A DNA stretch of 64,000 bases from Cytauxzoon felis (GCA_020283715.1 JAIQCW010000188.1:62001-126000); one strand, 5' to 3'; counted from the first letter of the stretch, positions 36,091 to 49,319 are shown. The notes: a model not told the origin generated them from the sequence alone. Numbers and translations: made by a program.

Positions 36091-36616
36091 TCAGTCATTT
36101 AATTCGGAATGAATCATGTTTGGAATCCCTGTTGTGAATGTGTTATCATTAGCTAATTTATTACCCTTATTGATTATGTACTCCCAAGAACATAATGGAC
36201 AAACTAATCTTCCTTCTAATATATGATACTTAACATTGCAGTATTATGCCATGATGAAACTTACATTTAATAGCGCATAATGTACTGCTGAAATGAAATT
36301 ATAATTTTCCAAGTCTTGGTCGACATATTCCCGTGGTATATCAATATTTAACTAATTAGTTTAAATAAATAAGCTTAAAACCCTACCGATGTAGCTGCTC
36401 CATAAAGAACGTTGTAATCTAGTCTTGGAAGTATCTTCTTGATAAACTCTCTTTGAACCGGCTGACTATCGATTTGAAACGAGTTTTCTTCATCTTTTAT
36501 TATTATTTTAAGTGGGTATCCACCCGAACATTTACTCCGGTTACTGTAGTATTCATGTTAATTACAACTATAGACCCTTCATACCAAATAAGCATATTAT
36601 GAGTTATTAATCGCAT
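36091..36616 (-). CDS. TRM112: TRM112, methyltransferase activator
   Basis: TRM112 is a small zinc-binding protein that stabilises several methyltransferases acting on tRNA, rRNA and the translation termination factor eRF1. The gene lies in about four exons, none long enough to stand out alone. Exon 1 (ATG 36616) is MRLITHNMLI, the family N terminus. A ~42-nt intron joins to CNRSKCSGGYPLKIIIKDEE, then VQREFIKKILPRLDYNVLYG. The next exon reads LNIDIPREYVDQDLENYNFI, SAVHYALLN, and the last YHILEGRLVCPLCSWEYIIN, TTGIPNMIHSELND with TGA 36093-36091. Cysteines in KCSGG and VCPLC match zinc ligands, and GIPNM is the family's C-terminal motif. About 130 aa, as usual. Confidence 0.88.
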
Positions 36617-36748
36617 TCCTTATAAAACAATAATGAATATAAAATATTTACAAGTGTTTATGTGAATAAAACATTAATATTATTAACGGATAATGTTGTG
36701 TTGTTATTAACGCCAACACAAACTGTGGTTAACTTGTTATACATTAAA

Positions 36749-38510
36749 CTAAGGATCCCTCTTACATATTCTTTCATGCTTAGCATCCAACCTAGATGAT
36801 AGTGATGATTTATAGGATGTAGGTCTTCTTGCATACTCCTAAATTATAAAATAATGTATCATGACATTATAATAACCTTTCCTATAGCTAAGGCCTTTTC
36901 ACGTTCCCTTCTCCTGAATTCACGAATCAAATCTTCCCTATTACCACTTTTACTACCAACTTTGCGATATTCTTCATCTTTGTCTAATATATGATTAGGC
37001 GATGCGTCAATCTCTGATTTTTTTCTGTGTTTGAGATGTCTGCCTACAGAATCTTCGGAATCAGATATGTATTTTTTGTGTGCCAAATTATCGACTGAAT
37101 CACTGTCATGATGTTCATCAACGATACTTTTTAGGGAAACATAACCGATATCTAATGTTTCCTCGGTGCCATCCTCGAGAAGTACGGAAACCAATGGATA
37201 TTCATAGTTCCCATCTTTAACACAAATAATTTCACCATCCAACCAATCACCTCTAAAAAATACAAAACTAAATAAAACGACATACTTGGAACAGACAGAT
37301 ACTAAAGCTCCTTCGTAGAAATCATCTATGATATCTAAATTAGTAATTCGACGCCTTCTATGACCTTCCATTTCCAAGAGCTGAACACCAATCAAATTCT
37401 TGATTCTAACGGGTAGTCTCGGAAGCACTAAAATGTTTAGAAAATCGAGCTGATAAATATACCGGTATTAAAATATTTATCATTCATTAATAAATCTTCA
37501 ACATATTTTCCAATTGTAACTTGATTTTGTTGATCAGCACTAATTATCACTACTTCGTCATCCAAAAAATAAGGTTCAAACCACATCCATAACTATTAAA
37601 TATATGTATATAAAATAATAATATACCTTATCTGGTGGTAAAACATATCTCAAATATAAAAATCCACAGCATCGTGGATATGGCGATTTAGAATTGTCTA
37701 GCAAATGTAACATCTAAAATAAAACGATGTAAAAAGACAAGGATACCTGTTTTTCAGTAAGTTTCATGGTGAAAAGTTTGTACAGACAACAGAATAATGT
37801 AGATGGTGCTCTGGTCGCAGTTGAACAATATGGTTCTGCGTGAGTAGCGTATTGAACGATTTCATCTACAATTTCATTAAAACATTGCATTGATCTATAA
37901 TATAATGGAATCAAAGTTAACACACATACGATAAAGACTTGTAGTATTCGGATGACAAAATGTTGTTACGTAGTAGAGTGTTCATATTGAATGTTGTGGT
38001 ATTGGTCCTAGAAATAAATAGGTTAAAAATGAACTTTCTTACATTGGTAACTGATTGCGCTTATCTTCAGTTTGTTGTGACATCTGTTGTTTTTGGGCTA
38101 ATCTACTTATTTCATGAACAGATGATTTGTACTTTCGACAAAATTTACAGTTAAGATCCGGCTTCTCTATAATAATCAAATTAACTGCAAAATACAGCAT
38201 ACTATGCATGTGGCATCTTTGTACTGTTTCAAATATTGATTTGTCAGATGGATCTGGGCCATATTCTTGACCAATGTCTAAAATTATATATATTGTTAAT
38301 GTACCAAATACCTGAAGTATTATAAAATCCATAATTGTAATAGTCCAAGTAACTGTAATGATGTATTGACGATGTGTTATCGGAATTAAATATAGCCGAA
38401 TCAGTTTGATTTGGAGAAATTAAATTGTTATTAAGGATTAAGGAAGATTCGAAGGAATCAGGAGTAGAATTGTCCGGCAAATTGATATTATAATCATCAC
38501 TGCTAGACAT
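36749..38510 (-). CDS. PRP38-family pre-mRNA splicing factor
   Basis: PRP38 proteins belong to the U4/U6.U5 tri-snRNP and are needed to activate the spliceosome. After an acidic low-complexity N terminus (MSSSDDYNINLPDN), the PRP38 domain spans several exons: NNILSSEYYKSL, MQCFNEIVDEIV, APSTLFCCLYKLFTMKLTEK, then MLHLLDNSKSPYPRCCGFLY, LRYVLPPDKLWMWFEPYFLD, VTIGKYVEDLLMNDKYF, VLPRLPVRIKNLI. SPYxRxxGFLYLRY and the LPRxPV ending are family signatures. The missing CXG-rich loop and the TLFCCLYKLF stretch resemble PRPF38B. A C-terminal region follows (RGDWLDGEIICVKDGNYEYP, then RS/KR-rich sequence). Stop at 36751-36749. About nine short introns. Confidence 0.88.
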
Positions 38511-39224
38511 TTTAAGAAAATACTAATATACCATGAAAATAATTACTTTAATTACATGTGTAATTACAATGTGAGGAATAATTTACATATAAAAACATTA
38601 TTTTATATATGATTACCCAACCTATATAATTGAGCCAAATCGACTTAAAATTATTAATTTATATTCCATTTCCTTTAGTATCATTGTATAACCATTTTTA
38701 TTGTATTCATTTTTGACTCCATTTCAGTTTTTGTTTTCCCATTATTATTGAAACGTTGCACTGTTATAACAATCCAGAAATATTATTTTATAGTCACCCT
38801 AATATTAAATTATTCATCTAATAATTGTGTTTTATAAAATTGATTCTAAATGTGTAGATGATGCAGATGTTCTGATAAATGTTGTTTGATACACTAATAT
38901 TCTTGATATATATGAATTTTTATTCACTTGCATAATTTTAGAATATTTTATTTGACATATCTACAATTAGTTCGTATGTGTACTTTAACTTATCATATGG
39001 GACCTGCGATCACAATGCGTTTCTAGTTTGACCATTAAATGATTCATGTCCAATAATTTAGATTATAAAATGGAGGTTTATAACCATTCAATTTCATGTC
39101 TAATATTGTTTACTAACTATTATGCTCGTGTATCTTGTCATTTTCATCATTGTATATTAAAACGTTATATTGCTCATGTTGTATTTCTTTAACATTCATT
39201 TTGCTACAACGACACTACATCAAA
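38511..39224. promoter_or_regulatory. Divergent promoter region, about 710 bases
   Basis: AT-rich gap between the PRP38 gene start (leftward) and the SNARE start (rightward). No reading frame or RNA gene was recognised. Confidence 0.45.
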
Positions 39225-40147
39225 ATGACCATTGATACTTTAGTCGTTGATACCACTATGTCAATTGATCTACAGGATGGTTATCTTTCCAAGTCGAATT
39301 TCGAGAATGCGGATTTTAATTCACAGAAACTTTTAGTCATTAATCTCATATCTGCTATATCTCACAATATTCGTGAAAAAGAGAAATTGAAACGTGACAA
39401 ATCGTGTTTGTTTCGAATTTTGTATAATATATCTATCATATAGCAAATCCACTGGCCCATATCAAAATTTCTAACAAACTTGAATCTCTTATATCCTCTG
39501 CCTATAATGAGATGGATATTTTAAAAAGTATTCTAGTAAAAATACAGAACTCAAAGCGGTTGAAAAGCAAATACACCGATACTGACTTGAATGGTTTCAG
39601 TGATACTATAAACAATCTTTACGGGAACATATCCACATTTGAGTCGTCCATCCGATACAAATCATCTGGGTCAAGTAAGAGGATTAAAGTTGACCTCGAC
39701 CTTAAGGACACGTCCGAAGATAACAGTTTGTTTTATTTCCTAACGTATATACCATACAGAACCTTTATCGTTGGTCGAACAAAGGCAGGCAACAGAATCA
39801 ATTCGGCAGTGGAGAGAAAGAGATGAGGGGTTTGATAGACAGCTACAAGAAATAGGAGAAGCAGTCGATAGAATAGGTAATTTGAACATTGTGTATTAAA
39901 GATGAGTACAGGTGATATGGCATCTCAAATAGGTCAAAAGGCGATGGATCAAGCAAAAAATGCAATAGAAACGGTATCTAAAGTACAAGAAACTACAGAA
40001 GACATATCAGCTGTATCTCTTAAAATAAAGAAGGTACTAAAGAGACAAAGAATAATAGAAATTTACTTCCGAATCACACTCATTGTAATTCTTTTAGTGC
40101 TTGTCGCTGTTTTTACCTATTTACTTCTGACATATTTTAGAAGGTAG
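39225..40147 (+). CDS. Q-SNARE, SYP7-like (Qc type)
   Basis: Membrane-fusion protein of the secretory or endosomal system. ATG 39225 starts MTIDTLVVDTTMSIDLQDGY. A ~38-nt intron joins DKS to SNPLAHIKISNKLESLISS. After a second intron comes NKPLSLVEQRQATESIRQWR and the SNARE helix DEGFDRQLQEIGEAVDRI. A third intron (donor after GAATAG, acceptor GAGTACAG) gives GDMASQIGQKAMDQAKNAIE, whose Gln in MDQ suits the central Q layer. The C-terminal anchor is IYFRITLIVILLVLVAVFTY followed by LLLTYFRR. The ERDEGF lead into the helix and the N-terminal helical region resemble plant SYP7 Qc-SNAREs. An ATG at 39902 in the same frame lies inside the third intron and is probably not used. Subtype is inference. 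Confidence 0.8.
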
Positions 40148-40192
40148 ATAATATAAAACTTATAATATCGAATTAAGTCTACAATTCATGTG

Positions 40193-41270
40193 CTAATTAC
40201 GCTGCTTTTTTTGTACGCGATACTGTCCAATGATAACGGCGTGATCTCTATGATAAGGCTCCAGTGATAATTGTTCCCTTGGACGGCACTGCTCTTTACG
40301 AAGTTTGTCAACCTCGGCTATTAAATCTATGTGCCTATGAACTTTAAACTTACCAGCGAATACCGCTTCAGGGCTTGCAGTAGAATCAACACAATTTGCC
40401 TTAATTGAAATGATGTACCATCCGGAAGGTTTCAAAAAATGGCTTGCGTTAATCGCAACGATTCTAGCCTGATCTGGCTGAGCCACATCAGCAAAAATAA
40501 CATCGACCATTCCGACTAGCATTCTGTATCGTAGTGGCTGTCTAGCATCCTCGACGATAGGAACAATATTTGGTCGACGTTTGGCCTAATTGTAATATAC
40601 AATGAACAACTTAAATTACCATGTTTGTTAAATCCCTGGCAGATCTGTGGGAAAATTCCACCGCATAAACAATACCAGTTGGACCAACCATATCTGAAAC
40701 GTGTGAAACAGTAGTCCCATTAGCGGCTCCTAAAAAATTTAGTATACAATTCAACACCAATTGAACATACCCAAATATAATACTTTTGAACCTATTCCAA
40801 TTGGCATATTAGCGACACCTCCAATGATGGTAGCACCTAATTTGGAACGAAATGGGTTCCACATCCTGTATTCTACCTTTTCACCGGCATCATTCTATAA
40901 ATTTATAACAAAATAAAAAATCGTCATTGTACCGTAACTTCTATGCGTTTTTCACCGTAAATAGATTCTCCTACGACCATGTTTCTTGTGACTAACGCAT
41001 CTGACTTTCCCTTAGCTATATAAACGCCGGGAAAACGATGTGGAACGACTACAACCTTGTTGTTGTTCCCAGAATTACCACCTTTTCTTCCATATCCGAT
41101 GCCATCTTTTACACCCTTAAATTTCCGGCCTTAAAATAAAAATATTTGGCTATTTAAATATAATTACCTCCCTTATTCTTGTTTGTGAATCCTACGGAGT
41201 GCCCACGCTTAAAGCTCTTTTTTCCTGCAAGAAATAAAAATCACGAACTAAAGAAGGACAAACCGATCAT
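40193..41270 (-). CDS. NOP1: Fibrillarin (NOP1), snoRNP 2'-O-methyltransferase
   Basis: Fibrillarin is the methyltransferase of box C/D snoRNPs, modifying rRNA in the nucleolus. The start at 41270 gives MIG, split by an intron from [19 protein letters not shown], then [19 protein letters not shown]. This basic Gly-containing N terminus is much shorter than the usual GAR domain. The fold follows: [51 protein letters not shown], the SAM site [63 protein letters not shown], and the last helix-strand pair [20 protein letters not shown]. Stop at 40195-40193, after [10 protein letters not shown]. About five short introns. Family identity is certain. Confidence 0.95.
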
Positions 41271-41374
41271 TATCTACAAAAAAATTATGATCAATTTACA
41301 GTGATAAATAAAACATTATGATTATAGTGCTATCTTATTAGGTTAATGTTATGTAATATTTTCGAACATTTCCC

Positions 41375-44300
41375 CTAAAAATAATTCTTCGTGGCCCTTA
41401 CAATTTTGAAACTTCTAAGATATTGACCGCTAATCTGCGATATAATTCCATTGGATTCGGTAGAGTGAAAATGATGTTGCTCGCCGACCACTTCTATTTC
41501 TACTTCGCCTCCATCGTCATCCTGTACATTACTGTTAATCCATTTTACAATTACCAATTTTCCAGAGTGAATTGCCGCTCTACATAAAGAAGAAACTGGG
41601 TTATATATATATGTTCCATAAACGTCTGCATCTATATTTTTGCATCCCGAAGGACAATGCAACAATAGTCGCGAACCCGGATTCATATTCAATACAAAAA
41701 TAGCATTATCTGTATTGTATTACAAAAAAGTTATGATAATACCTATGCAAGAGAGATGAATTTGTTGTGGAGCTTCATGGACCGTAAACGATCTCAGATA
41801 TGGGATGTTTGATTTTTGACTAGTAATACCTACAAATCATTAATATAAGCACAACATAAAGATACCGTAATGTCCATGACATGATTTATAGCTTGTAAGT
41901 CCTCTTAATATTGTTATTATCGCTTCACCACCTTCTTTCTGGGTGGCGCCAGAGTGGATTGCAGCTTTGCATATCGGACTGTCCGATGTATAGACCTTGC
42001 TACCTCTAATAGGAACGGGTGTATCCATACACGAATTGGGGCAAGAAACCAAAAACATTTTCCCGGTGGGCCCATTAAAAACCTCTTTGTCAATGGTATC
42101 ATCACACATTAGAGAAATTGACGGATTGGTTGTCATAATATATGGATCATATTCCGGCTTATTTTCAACACATTTGCTTAGACAAACATTTCCTTCTGTC
42201 GTCAAGCGTATGTTAGATGTCTTATTGTAGCCAATAAGTTCTGTTTTATCGAATTCTTGACGTATCTGTTCCGGTGATAGAACTTGGTCAAACGCCTTAA
42301 AAACCATGATTTGGCCAATAAAATAATCAGCGTCTATGTCTGCAGATTTGCCAATAATAAGATCACCCTGAAAATCTAAGATTTTCTGTAATAGACGAAC
42401 CTGAAAGTTCAAATTTAAATCAGATTCTAGAGTATTGGCTAGTTCTCCATTCACAAATATACTGATGTCATGAGTAACGCTATAATACGTTACAACTAAA
42501 ACTATTCTCCCTAATGTAAATCAATAATAAAAATCTAATAAACAAACTTCCAATAACAGGAAAATAACCTGTCTTTAACAAGTTTGCTTTACAGTTTTCT
42601 TGTAAAATAATTTCACCCATATTATCTATGGCACATATCAAACCTCCACAGTTCTGGAAGGAAAAAATATCATTCCATTGACCTATTCCACCTGTAATAT
42701 AGTTAAAGGACAAATATTACAGCTACCTGTTGGAATTATTTCAATTATAAAAGTAAAATTTTTAAACGACTTGATTGATTTTGAACCCGGATAATCTCTG
42801 GTATTAACATAGTCAAATGATTTGCCATTGAAACCTTCAAAATTAAATTGAGATTTGCTATTATATACCTTTCCATTCACGTGGAGGGGTCCATTCATAT
42901 TTACAAGAAGGCATAATTGGGAAGTCTTGTGGAGAATGTTCTCCGATAACTAAAACCATTATTCTATAAAATTTATGAATCAAACCTCGAGGGTGTTCTT
43001 TATCCTTTTCAATGACAGACCTATTGTATTTCGACCTTACATACTTGGTCGGTTTAGATACGATAACTATATGTCAATGATATGTTCATCAAGTTAACTA
43101 ACAGGCCGGGGATTTTAAATCGTAACTATTATTTGATACGTGGATGCTAGATATACCATTCATAAATGAACCATAATATTCAGGCTGAGGGGTAGCAATA
43201 ACAACTATAACTTCGCCTCCATTATTATCGATTATACCAGAATGGATGGCAGATTTGCAAATCTTTAGAATTTTATTAATCCTGCTAATAAACGTACGGG
43301 GGAATCATTTGTATATATAAATGTACCCTTAATCGCTGACTGTTCGTTGCTATGATGATATGAACCACTGTTATTTCATAACATACGCGCAATCTTGTGG
43401 GCAAATGGCGAGCAAATATTTCCCGATGGGATGATGGAATTCTGAGCGTGACAAGATATTATCGTAACATGTTAAGTTCAAGATTTTATCAAACTTTTTA
43501 ATTTGTGGGACAAAATTTTCGACATATTTAAAACTTCTAAACTCACTAGGATCACCATTACCTTCGCATGAAATTATGACATCTTGATCGTGTGTACAAT
43601 ATATATCATCGTTGTATTCGTGTTTACATTGACTTAAATGCTTTTCGGTACCTATAAATAGCTTAAATGTATATTCATATAAAAACCATCGCATTGAAAA
43701 TTGGCGGCAGATATCTTGTTTAAATAAGGTGCACACAAATTAATACCGTTTAAATCAGAACACTCATGATCAGATAGTCCACCATTCTATAACTTTAGTG
43801 AATTTAAGAAAGAAATATTAACCTTTATTCCATCGTAACCCATTTCTATACAAGCTATAGTTTCAGCGTTTTTATCCCACGATTCATTGCATATACTTCC
43901 AAATCCTACAGTATAATAATAATAACCCTGATACCCTAACCATCATTATACATTTCCAATCGACCTGTACCGTTAGATGAAATGGAACCAGTTGAATCTA
44001 CAATTCTGAGGACCCCGTACTGTAGTTCATCTGCACCTTTTTTATTGGAACATTTGATAATTACATCATCCTTGTGTCTTTTACAATCAATGGTTGGATC
44101 CTCAAAAGTGCACTTTGAGATATCATCCTCATCTCCATTACACTAAAAATTAAAAAATAAGTCATTCAAAATGTACCGTTATCCCAGAGTAAGATACGTG
44201 ATATCCTAGAGGGGCACAAAAATTTTGATTGTTAACGCTTGAACAGTTATCCGTGATAATTACAGCATAATCAAAACCTAAAAATCATTATTACAACTAA

Positions 44301-46008
44301 AAAACTGTACCTAGCGTTTTACAAACGACTTCAGCGGCTTTATTATTAAAATAAGTGGACTTTCCTTTGTTACTAAAATTTAATCATTTGAAATTCATAT
44401 AACGTACCAGACGGTTCCCCACTTGCCGTTTCTAAGTACTTCAAGCCTGCCAACCGACGAAAGTTTTCCAAACGCTAAATTTTGGATAAATCTAACAATA
44501 TAACCTACGGTCAACGAGTCTAACATTCGAGTCAATGTTGTCTATGCTCTCTGTAAAATTAGAACGGAAATTAATAGCAGTTACCATTTAAGTACAGGGA
44601 AAAACTAAAATATTCTAGGTCTGCAGGTGGCTCATAATCATACGAATTAATGTCTATACAATTATAACGATTATTATGAAACAAACTATATTCACTATTA
44701 TGTGATCCAAAGTACTTTTTTATGGGCTGCATTATACATACAACAACATCTCCACCTAAATAATGTTAAACAACAAGAAATCAATATACCAGATTTAGTA
44801 ATTACATTATCTATCAATGAAGCACCGCAAATTGAAGTTGTAGATGGGTGTATAGATGTACCTTCAATACGAACTAAATCATCTGTTTGACAATTCATAG
44901 GACATCTAACAATGATATTAAAAGGTCTAGATACAATCCTAAAATAAGTTATATAATTATGAATTTTCTCAAACCCGGTAAATAAATCAATTGCTCTGGT
45001 GTTGCATTGTATATCTATGGGTACAGATTCACTAAAATTGACTACACTTGATCCTGTTTCCGTAGATATCAGGGCAGAAGTATCGTACGGATATCCTATC
45101 CATCTTTTTACCATGAATGATTTGATTGAATTATCTGGATATACTATTCTAACGCTTTCACAATACCATGGGTCCGATTTCGAATCATTAGTCAATACTA
45201 GACCTATTATATCCCCAATATCCGCAGCTTTAATGTGAAATGTAAGATAAGAGCCATAGTTAAAAGAATTTCCCAAGACTTTACTGTTTGTTTTATCGAA
45301 TAAACCTATGAGTGCGATAGATATCGATCCAGTGGTACCAGAATCATTTAGGTTTCCAGTCTGGACACAAATAGTATACGATTTATTTCCAGATAGCAGA
45401 TATGTAGCATACTTCGCATGTTTTTCAGATGGGTTTGAATTAAAACAGTCAAAGCTCCAGTATTTTGATTTTTTAAAAACCGTTATCTTTTCACATGACC
45501 AGATAGAATCACCTAGGACTACATCGATATGCTTTAAGTCACCAACATCCAATCTATCCACAGACAGTCTGTAAGGATTATGCTAATAAATATGTCCTTT
45601 ACCTCTTATATGTGCCACTTTTAGATGCTATTGTAATAGGTTTTGTTTCTTTACCGTCACCAACGATTATAATATTTATATCGCCACTGTTTGTAAATGT
45701 AATAATACAAATTGTTCATACTTGATAACATTATTATCAACTGATAATGTGGTAACGTCAATTGTGTAGGTTGCATAGTTTTCTCCATCTAAAATTGTTA
45801 TTAAGTAAAATTTGTAACATCATAACATATAGAGATAATAAGACATACCTGGCAAACATTGTTCGTAACGATTCACTGAGTCTTTAGAAGATACCTTACA
45901 CCATTCTTCAGATTTGGAAAAATTAAATGTAGTAAATATAATAAAATATATAAAGTTACATAGTAAAAAATAGAAAGAATCCTTGTGAATGAAGCAGACA
46001 AACCTCAT
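41375..46008 (-). CDS. LCCL-domain multi-adhesive protein, CCp3/LAP1 (PSLAP) type
   Basis: Secreted multi-domain protein; in Plasmodium the CCp/LAP family is made in sexual stages and is needed for sporozoite development in the vector. ATG 46008 gives a basic N terminus then a signal-like hydrophobic run ([20 protein letters not shown]). Domains in order: PLAT/LH2-like (45,590-45,100; [26 protein letters not shown]); LCCL 1 (about 44,900; [20 protein letters not shown]); two SRCR-like domains (44,500-43,560; [39 protein letters not shown]); LCCL 2 (about 43,400-43,150; [19 protein letters not shown]); a LamG/pentraxin-like module (42,900-42,270); LCCL 3 (42,100; [17 protein letters not shown]) and LCCL 4 (41,690-41,400; [24 protein letters not shown]). 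About 20 introns. This domain set matches Plasmodium LAP1/PSLAP/CCp3. Confidence 0.88.
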
Positions 46009-46249
46009 TCTAAGGATAAGTAATTAACACATAATATCATGATAAATTAATTATATGAAGTAGTCCAATAATAATGGACAACATAGGAATCCACACACAC
46101 ACCATGTGTACAGACAAATCTAAACACATTATACAATTAATAGGATATTGATAAATTATATAATATTCAACGAGCGAATGCTAATTGCATTTAGTTAATT
46201 TGAGTTTTGATTAAATGTTCTATTATTTTGGATCGTAACCTATGATATG

Positions 46250-47779
46250 TTAATATTGTGGGTTAAAAATCAAACCAGCAAACAATTGTCCACATGCTGC
46301 ATCAATGCTTCGCCCAAAATAGTTTCTATATCGACAATAATCATATATTACTGGTAAAATCACCTATAAGAGTAGGGTATCCCACTTTTTTTAAGAATTT
46401 TCTAAACAAAAATATATTTGATTGTATTTGTACGTACCCCGAAGGAGCGTATCTTATTCCAATCAGTATTTTCATAAGTTGTTAAAGAGTTCGCTAAGTT
46501 TGTTATTAATTAATACATTTAACTTACTAAGATTATATGGTATTAAATTTACGTGATACAGATACTGAATTTCACTCGCCCGGTTTTTTATAATGGAAAC
46601 TAATTCTTTGGCGTGTTCTAAATCATCATTTTTATCTGTTCCAATTATATACAATGTATCAAACTTTGTACCTTTTATCAATACATATGAAATCCATATT
46701 CTTCTTCCAGTATGTCTAATTCGTTCATCCATTATTTCAAAAGCTTCTTTAAATGGATAAATAACATTTACTGGCACCTATATATATGTATATCATTATA
46801 TATATATATATTACCAATATGTTTCGTTCATCCTCAAATGGCGAATGCAATGAATAACCAAGGTTTACCTAAATTATAATATGCTATAATTTGTAAATGT
46901 ACATATGGACTTTCGATGTTCAATTTTTTCATCCCTGGAAGTATACCAACAGTTGATATATTAATCCTTCTTGGGGATAGACCAAAATATTTTCTGTCGG
47001 TAAGAACTTTAATAGCGTGGAACACGTTAGGGTTGGAAAGAGGTTCACCCATTCCTATTATCAATAATACGTTAGTCAAAACATCATACCCATAAATGAA
47101 ATACTGTCGATCTTGTGCCCCAATTGCTGAAAATATAATATTTGATCAGTGATTTCATCAACCGTTAGATTTCTTTTAAGGCCTATCATACCAGTTGCAC
47201 AAAATGAACATGAATGCGCGCATCCAACCTATGAATAGCATATATAAAATTTTAACAATTACTTGACTTGAAATGCAAAGAGATTTGTAACTATTGAAGT
47301 GCAACAGTACTGACTCAATTCTAGTACCGTCATCGTTCCGAAATAATATTTTATGAGCTCTATCTGCCTTACTCTCTGCTATAGATTCGATAGACATGAA
47401 TTTGTTTTTGAAGTGATCAGTTAATCCATGCCTTAAGTTCTTAGGAATGTGATACATTGACAAAAAATTGGAACATTTGTTAATATATATAGAGTTCAAA
47501 ACCTGAGGAATTCTATAATGAGGAATATTTTTATCGTATATGTAATTGCATAGATTCCTATATCTGCATGACCTGTCCATTAAACAATATCCGTTATAAA
47601 GTGAATGTATACCGATAGTGATAATAAAGTGGAACGATTTCCAAAAACAGGCATAAATATTGAAATATATGAAGCTATAATAAATACCGAAGGTATGAAT
47701 AAAGGTAAGTAAAATATTGAAATCAATTTTGCTACATAAATAGATTGATAATAAAGTTGTTATAATTATATCCAATCAT
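46250..47779 (-). CDS. RlmN-type radical SAM rRNA methylase, predicted apicoplast
   Basis: RlmN makes 2-methyladenosine in 23S rRNA (A2503) and some tRNAs using S-adenosylmethionine and an Fe-S cluster; a eukaryotic copy implies a bacterial-type organelle ribosome. The N-terminal helical part ([27 protein letters not shown]) is followed by [20 protein letters not shown] with the CxxxCxxC motif, then [38 protein letters not shown], and a C-terminal [15 protein letters not shown] with the catalytic cysteine. About nine introns; the tail needs the joins [18 protein letters not shown] and [15 protein letters not shown] to bring ACGQL into frame. A candidate first exon (ATG 47779-47777, 61-nt intron) adds [18 protein letters not shown], signal-peptide-like, before a basic stretch. 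Otherwise the start is ATG 47580. Confidence 0.86.
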
Positions 47780-48311
47780 AATAAATAAGTGATTAGACAA
47801 CCTCCAATCACACTCAAACATAAATGCATAGAAAAATTGGAAGGTATTTATCATTATATTAAAGAATACATCATCAAATAGAGTAGATTCTTCGTGTACC
47901 CACAGGGCTATTGTGCATTTAATAGATGATGGACCCTACTAATAAAAGAGTGTATTTAACATAACAAATCACATTACGTATCATTTTAATAATATCCGTC
48001 GATCGGATATTGGATAACTCGGGCTATACTATTATATATTAGGATTCATACCTTTGTGTGTAAGTTGTGATTATAACTTAAGTGAATATCGCTTTACGTG
48101 TACGAGTCCAAACAACCACAAGTAACGATTCTTAAAGACTGTATCATGCTATGTTTTACTGACTTCCACTTGTGCAATCATGCCATAGAGTAATTTATTA
48201 CCTATTTTTCATTAACCAATTCCATTGGATCTGTTTTCTCCAACACATTTTATTCTAATATATTTTATATTAATATTTATAGATTATACTTGAATAGCGT
48301 ACTTATTCAAC
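47780..48311. promoter_or_regulatory. Divergent promoter region, about 530 bases
   Basis: AT-rich gap between the RlmN gene start (leftward) and the multipass membrane protein start (rightward). No convincing frame. Confidence 0.45.
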
Positions 48312-49215
48312 ATGTGGGTCTCGACGAGGAAGGATCATTTAGACGACGGTGCAGCTCCAGCAAGAGCTCCATGTGTTTCATTAAGTATACTATTCAATAG
48401 CTCGCTAAGGGTTGGATTCGGTCTACAATTTGTTTCGTTGTTAGCGTTAAATTTTCTGTATTTCAGTTATGATGGCAAGGGTATTTTTAGTTATGATTTG
48501 GGTGGATTGCCCGAAGTAAGCCGTTTGGATCCCAATTTTAGGCTATATTTGGCAACTTTTTCCATGCTGTACATGTTAGGGTCCCTGTCTTTAATTTGTT
48601 TTCAAGTACTTTTGGCAGATGATACGTGGTAAGTTATATTTATGTGAAATTAGTATTGTTTAGTTGGGCTAGGGGTTATCGCTCAGGTTCCAAAATATTA
48701 CGTTTAGCAACCTTTTTGGATACTATAAGTTCCACATTACAGTTCATTTTTTATTTGTACATTGCCAAATTTTACACACAAAGATGGTTCGTACATCTTA
48801 ATGAAGGTAGTAGTGAATTGGTGTTTTTTGTATTTACAAGGGTTATTCATTCGTTTGCTTGTATTTTATATGGCCTAGCATGCTATCTTCTGGAAGTGTA
48901 TCATGACGAAGGCGCCGGAGATTTACATGCTTATTTAAATGGTGTTTGTTTTGTAGTAACTGGATTCGCTGGTTAGTTCCTAAGATAAATATATTTATTA
49001 CCACAGAGTTAATGGTCCTCTTATTCCGGTTGAATGGTGCATATACGCTGTTCTTATTGTTTACTTTAGCAGCAGTTACTTTGTGGGCCTTTTATTTTGA
49101 GCCCGAGGTTACATTTGTTTCTCCATCTCTACAAGAGACTGAATTAACCAATGATGTAGAACAACAGGTCGAAAAATTCACCAGGTTAACCCCCTCTAGT
49201 CAAATTCCATATTAA
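48312..49215 (+). CDS. Multipass membrane protein of unknown function (about 275 aa)
   Basis: Not assigned to a family. Three exons: 48312-48629, a ~34-nt intron (GTAAGTTATATT...TTTAG) joining DDT to CWARGYRSGSKILRL, and a ~38-nt intron joining TGFA to ELMVLLFRLNGAY. Stop at 49215. Five or six membrane segments are visible: VGFGLQFVSLLALNFLYF, FSMLYMLGSLSLICFQVLL, TISSTLQFIFYLYIAKFY, VFTRVIHSFACILYGLACYL, YLNGVCFVVTGFA and GAYTLFLLFTLAAVTLWAFY. The N terminus and C terminus (ETELTNDVEQQVEKF) are short and hydrophilic. No transporter signature was recognised. Codon usage and intron style match the neighbours, so it is a normal resident gene. Confidence 0.78.
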
Positions 49216-49319
49216 CAATCAACGGAAAAAATTACATCTTGTACCTCATTAAACTGTAATATTAGTATCTTGTTAATGTAATACAATCATGATATTAAAT
49301 GATGAAATAATTAGTCGTT

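Noticed and set aside
39902..40147. Separate 81-aa membrane protein gene starting at ATG 39902
   Set aside because: Removing a 33-nt intron with acceptor GAGTACAG fuses this frame to the SNARE helix upstream; a free start would leave half a SNARE motif on each side.
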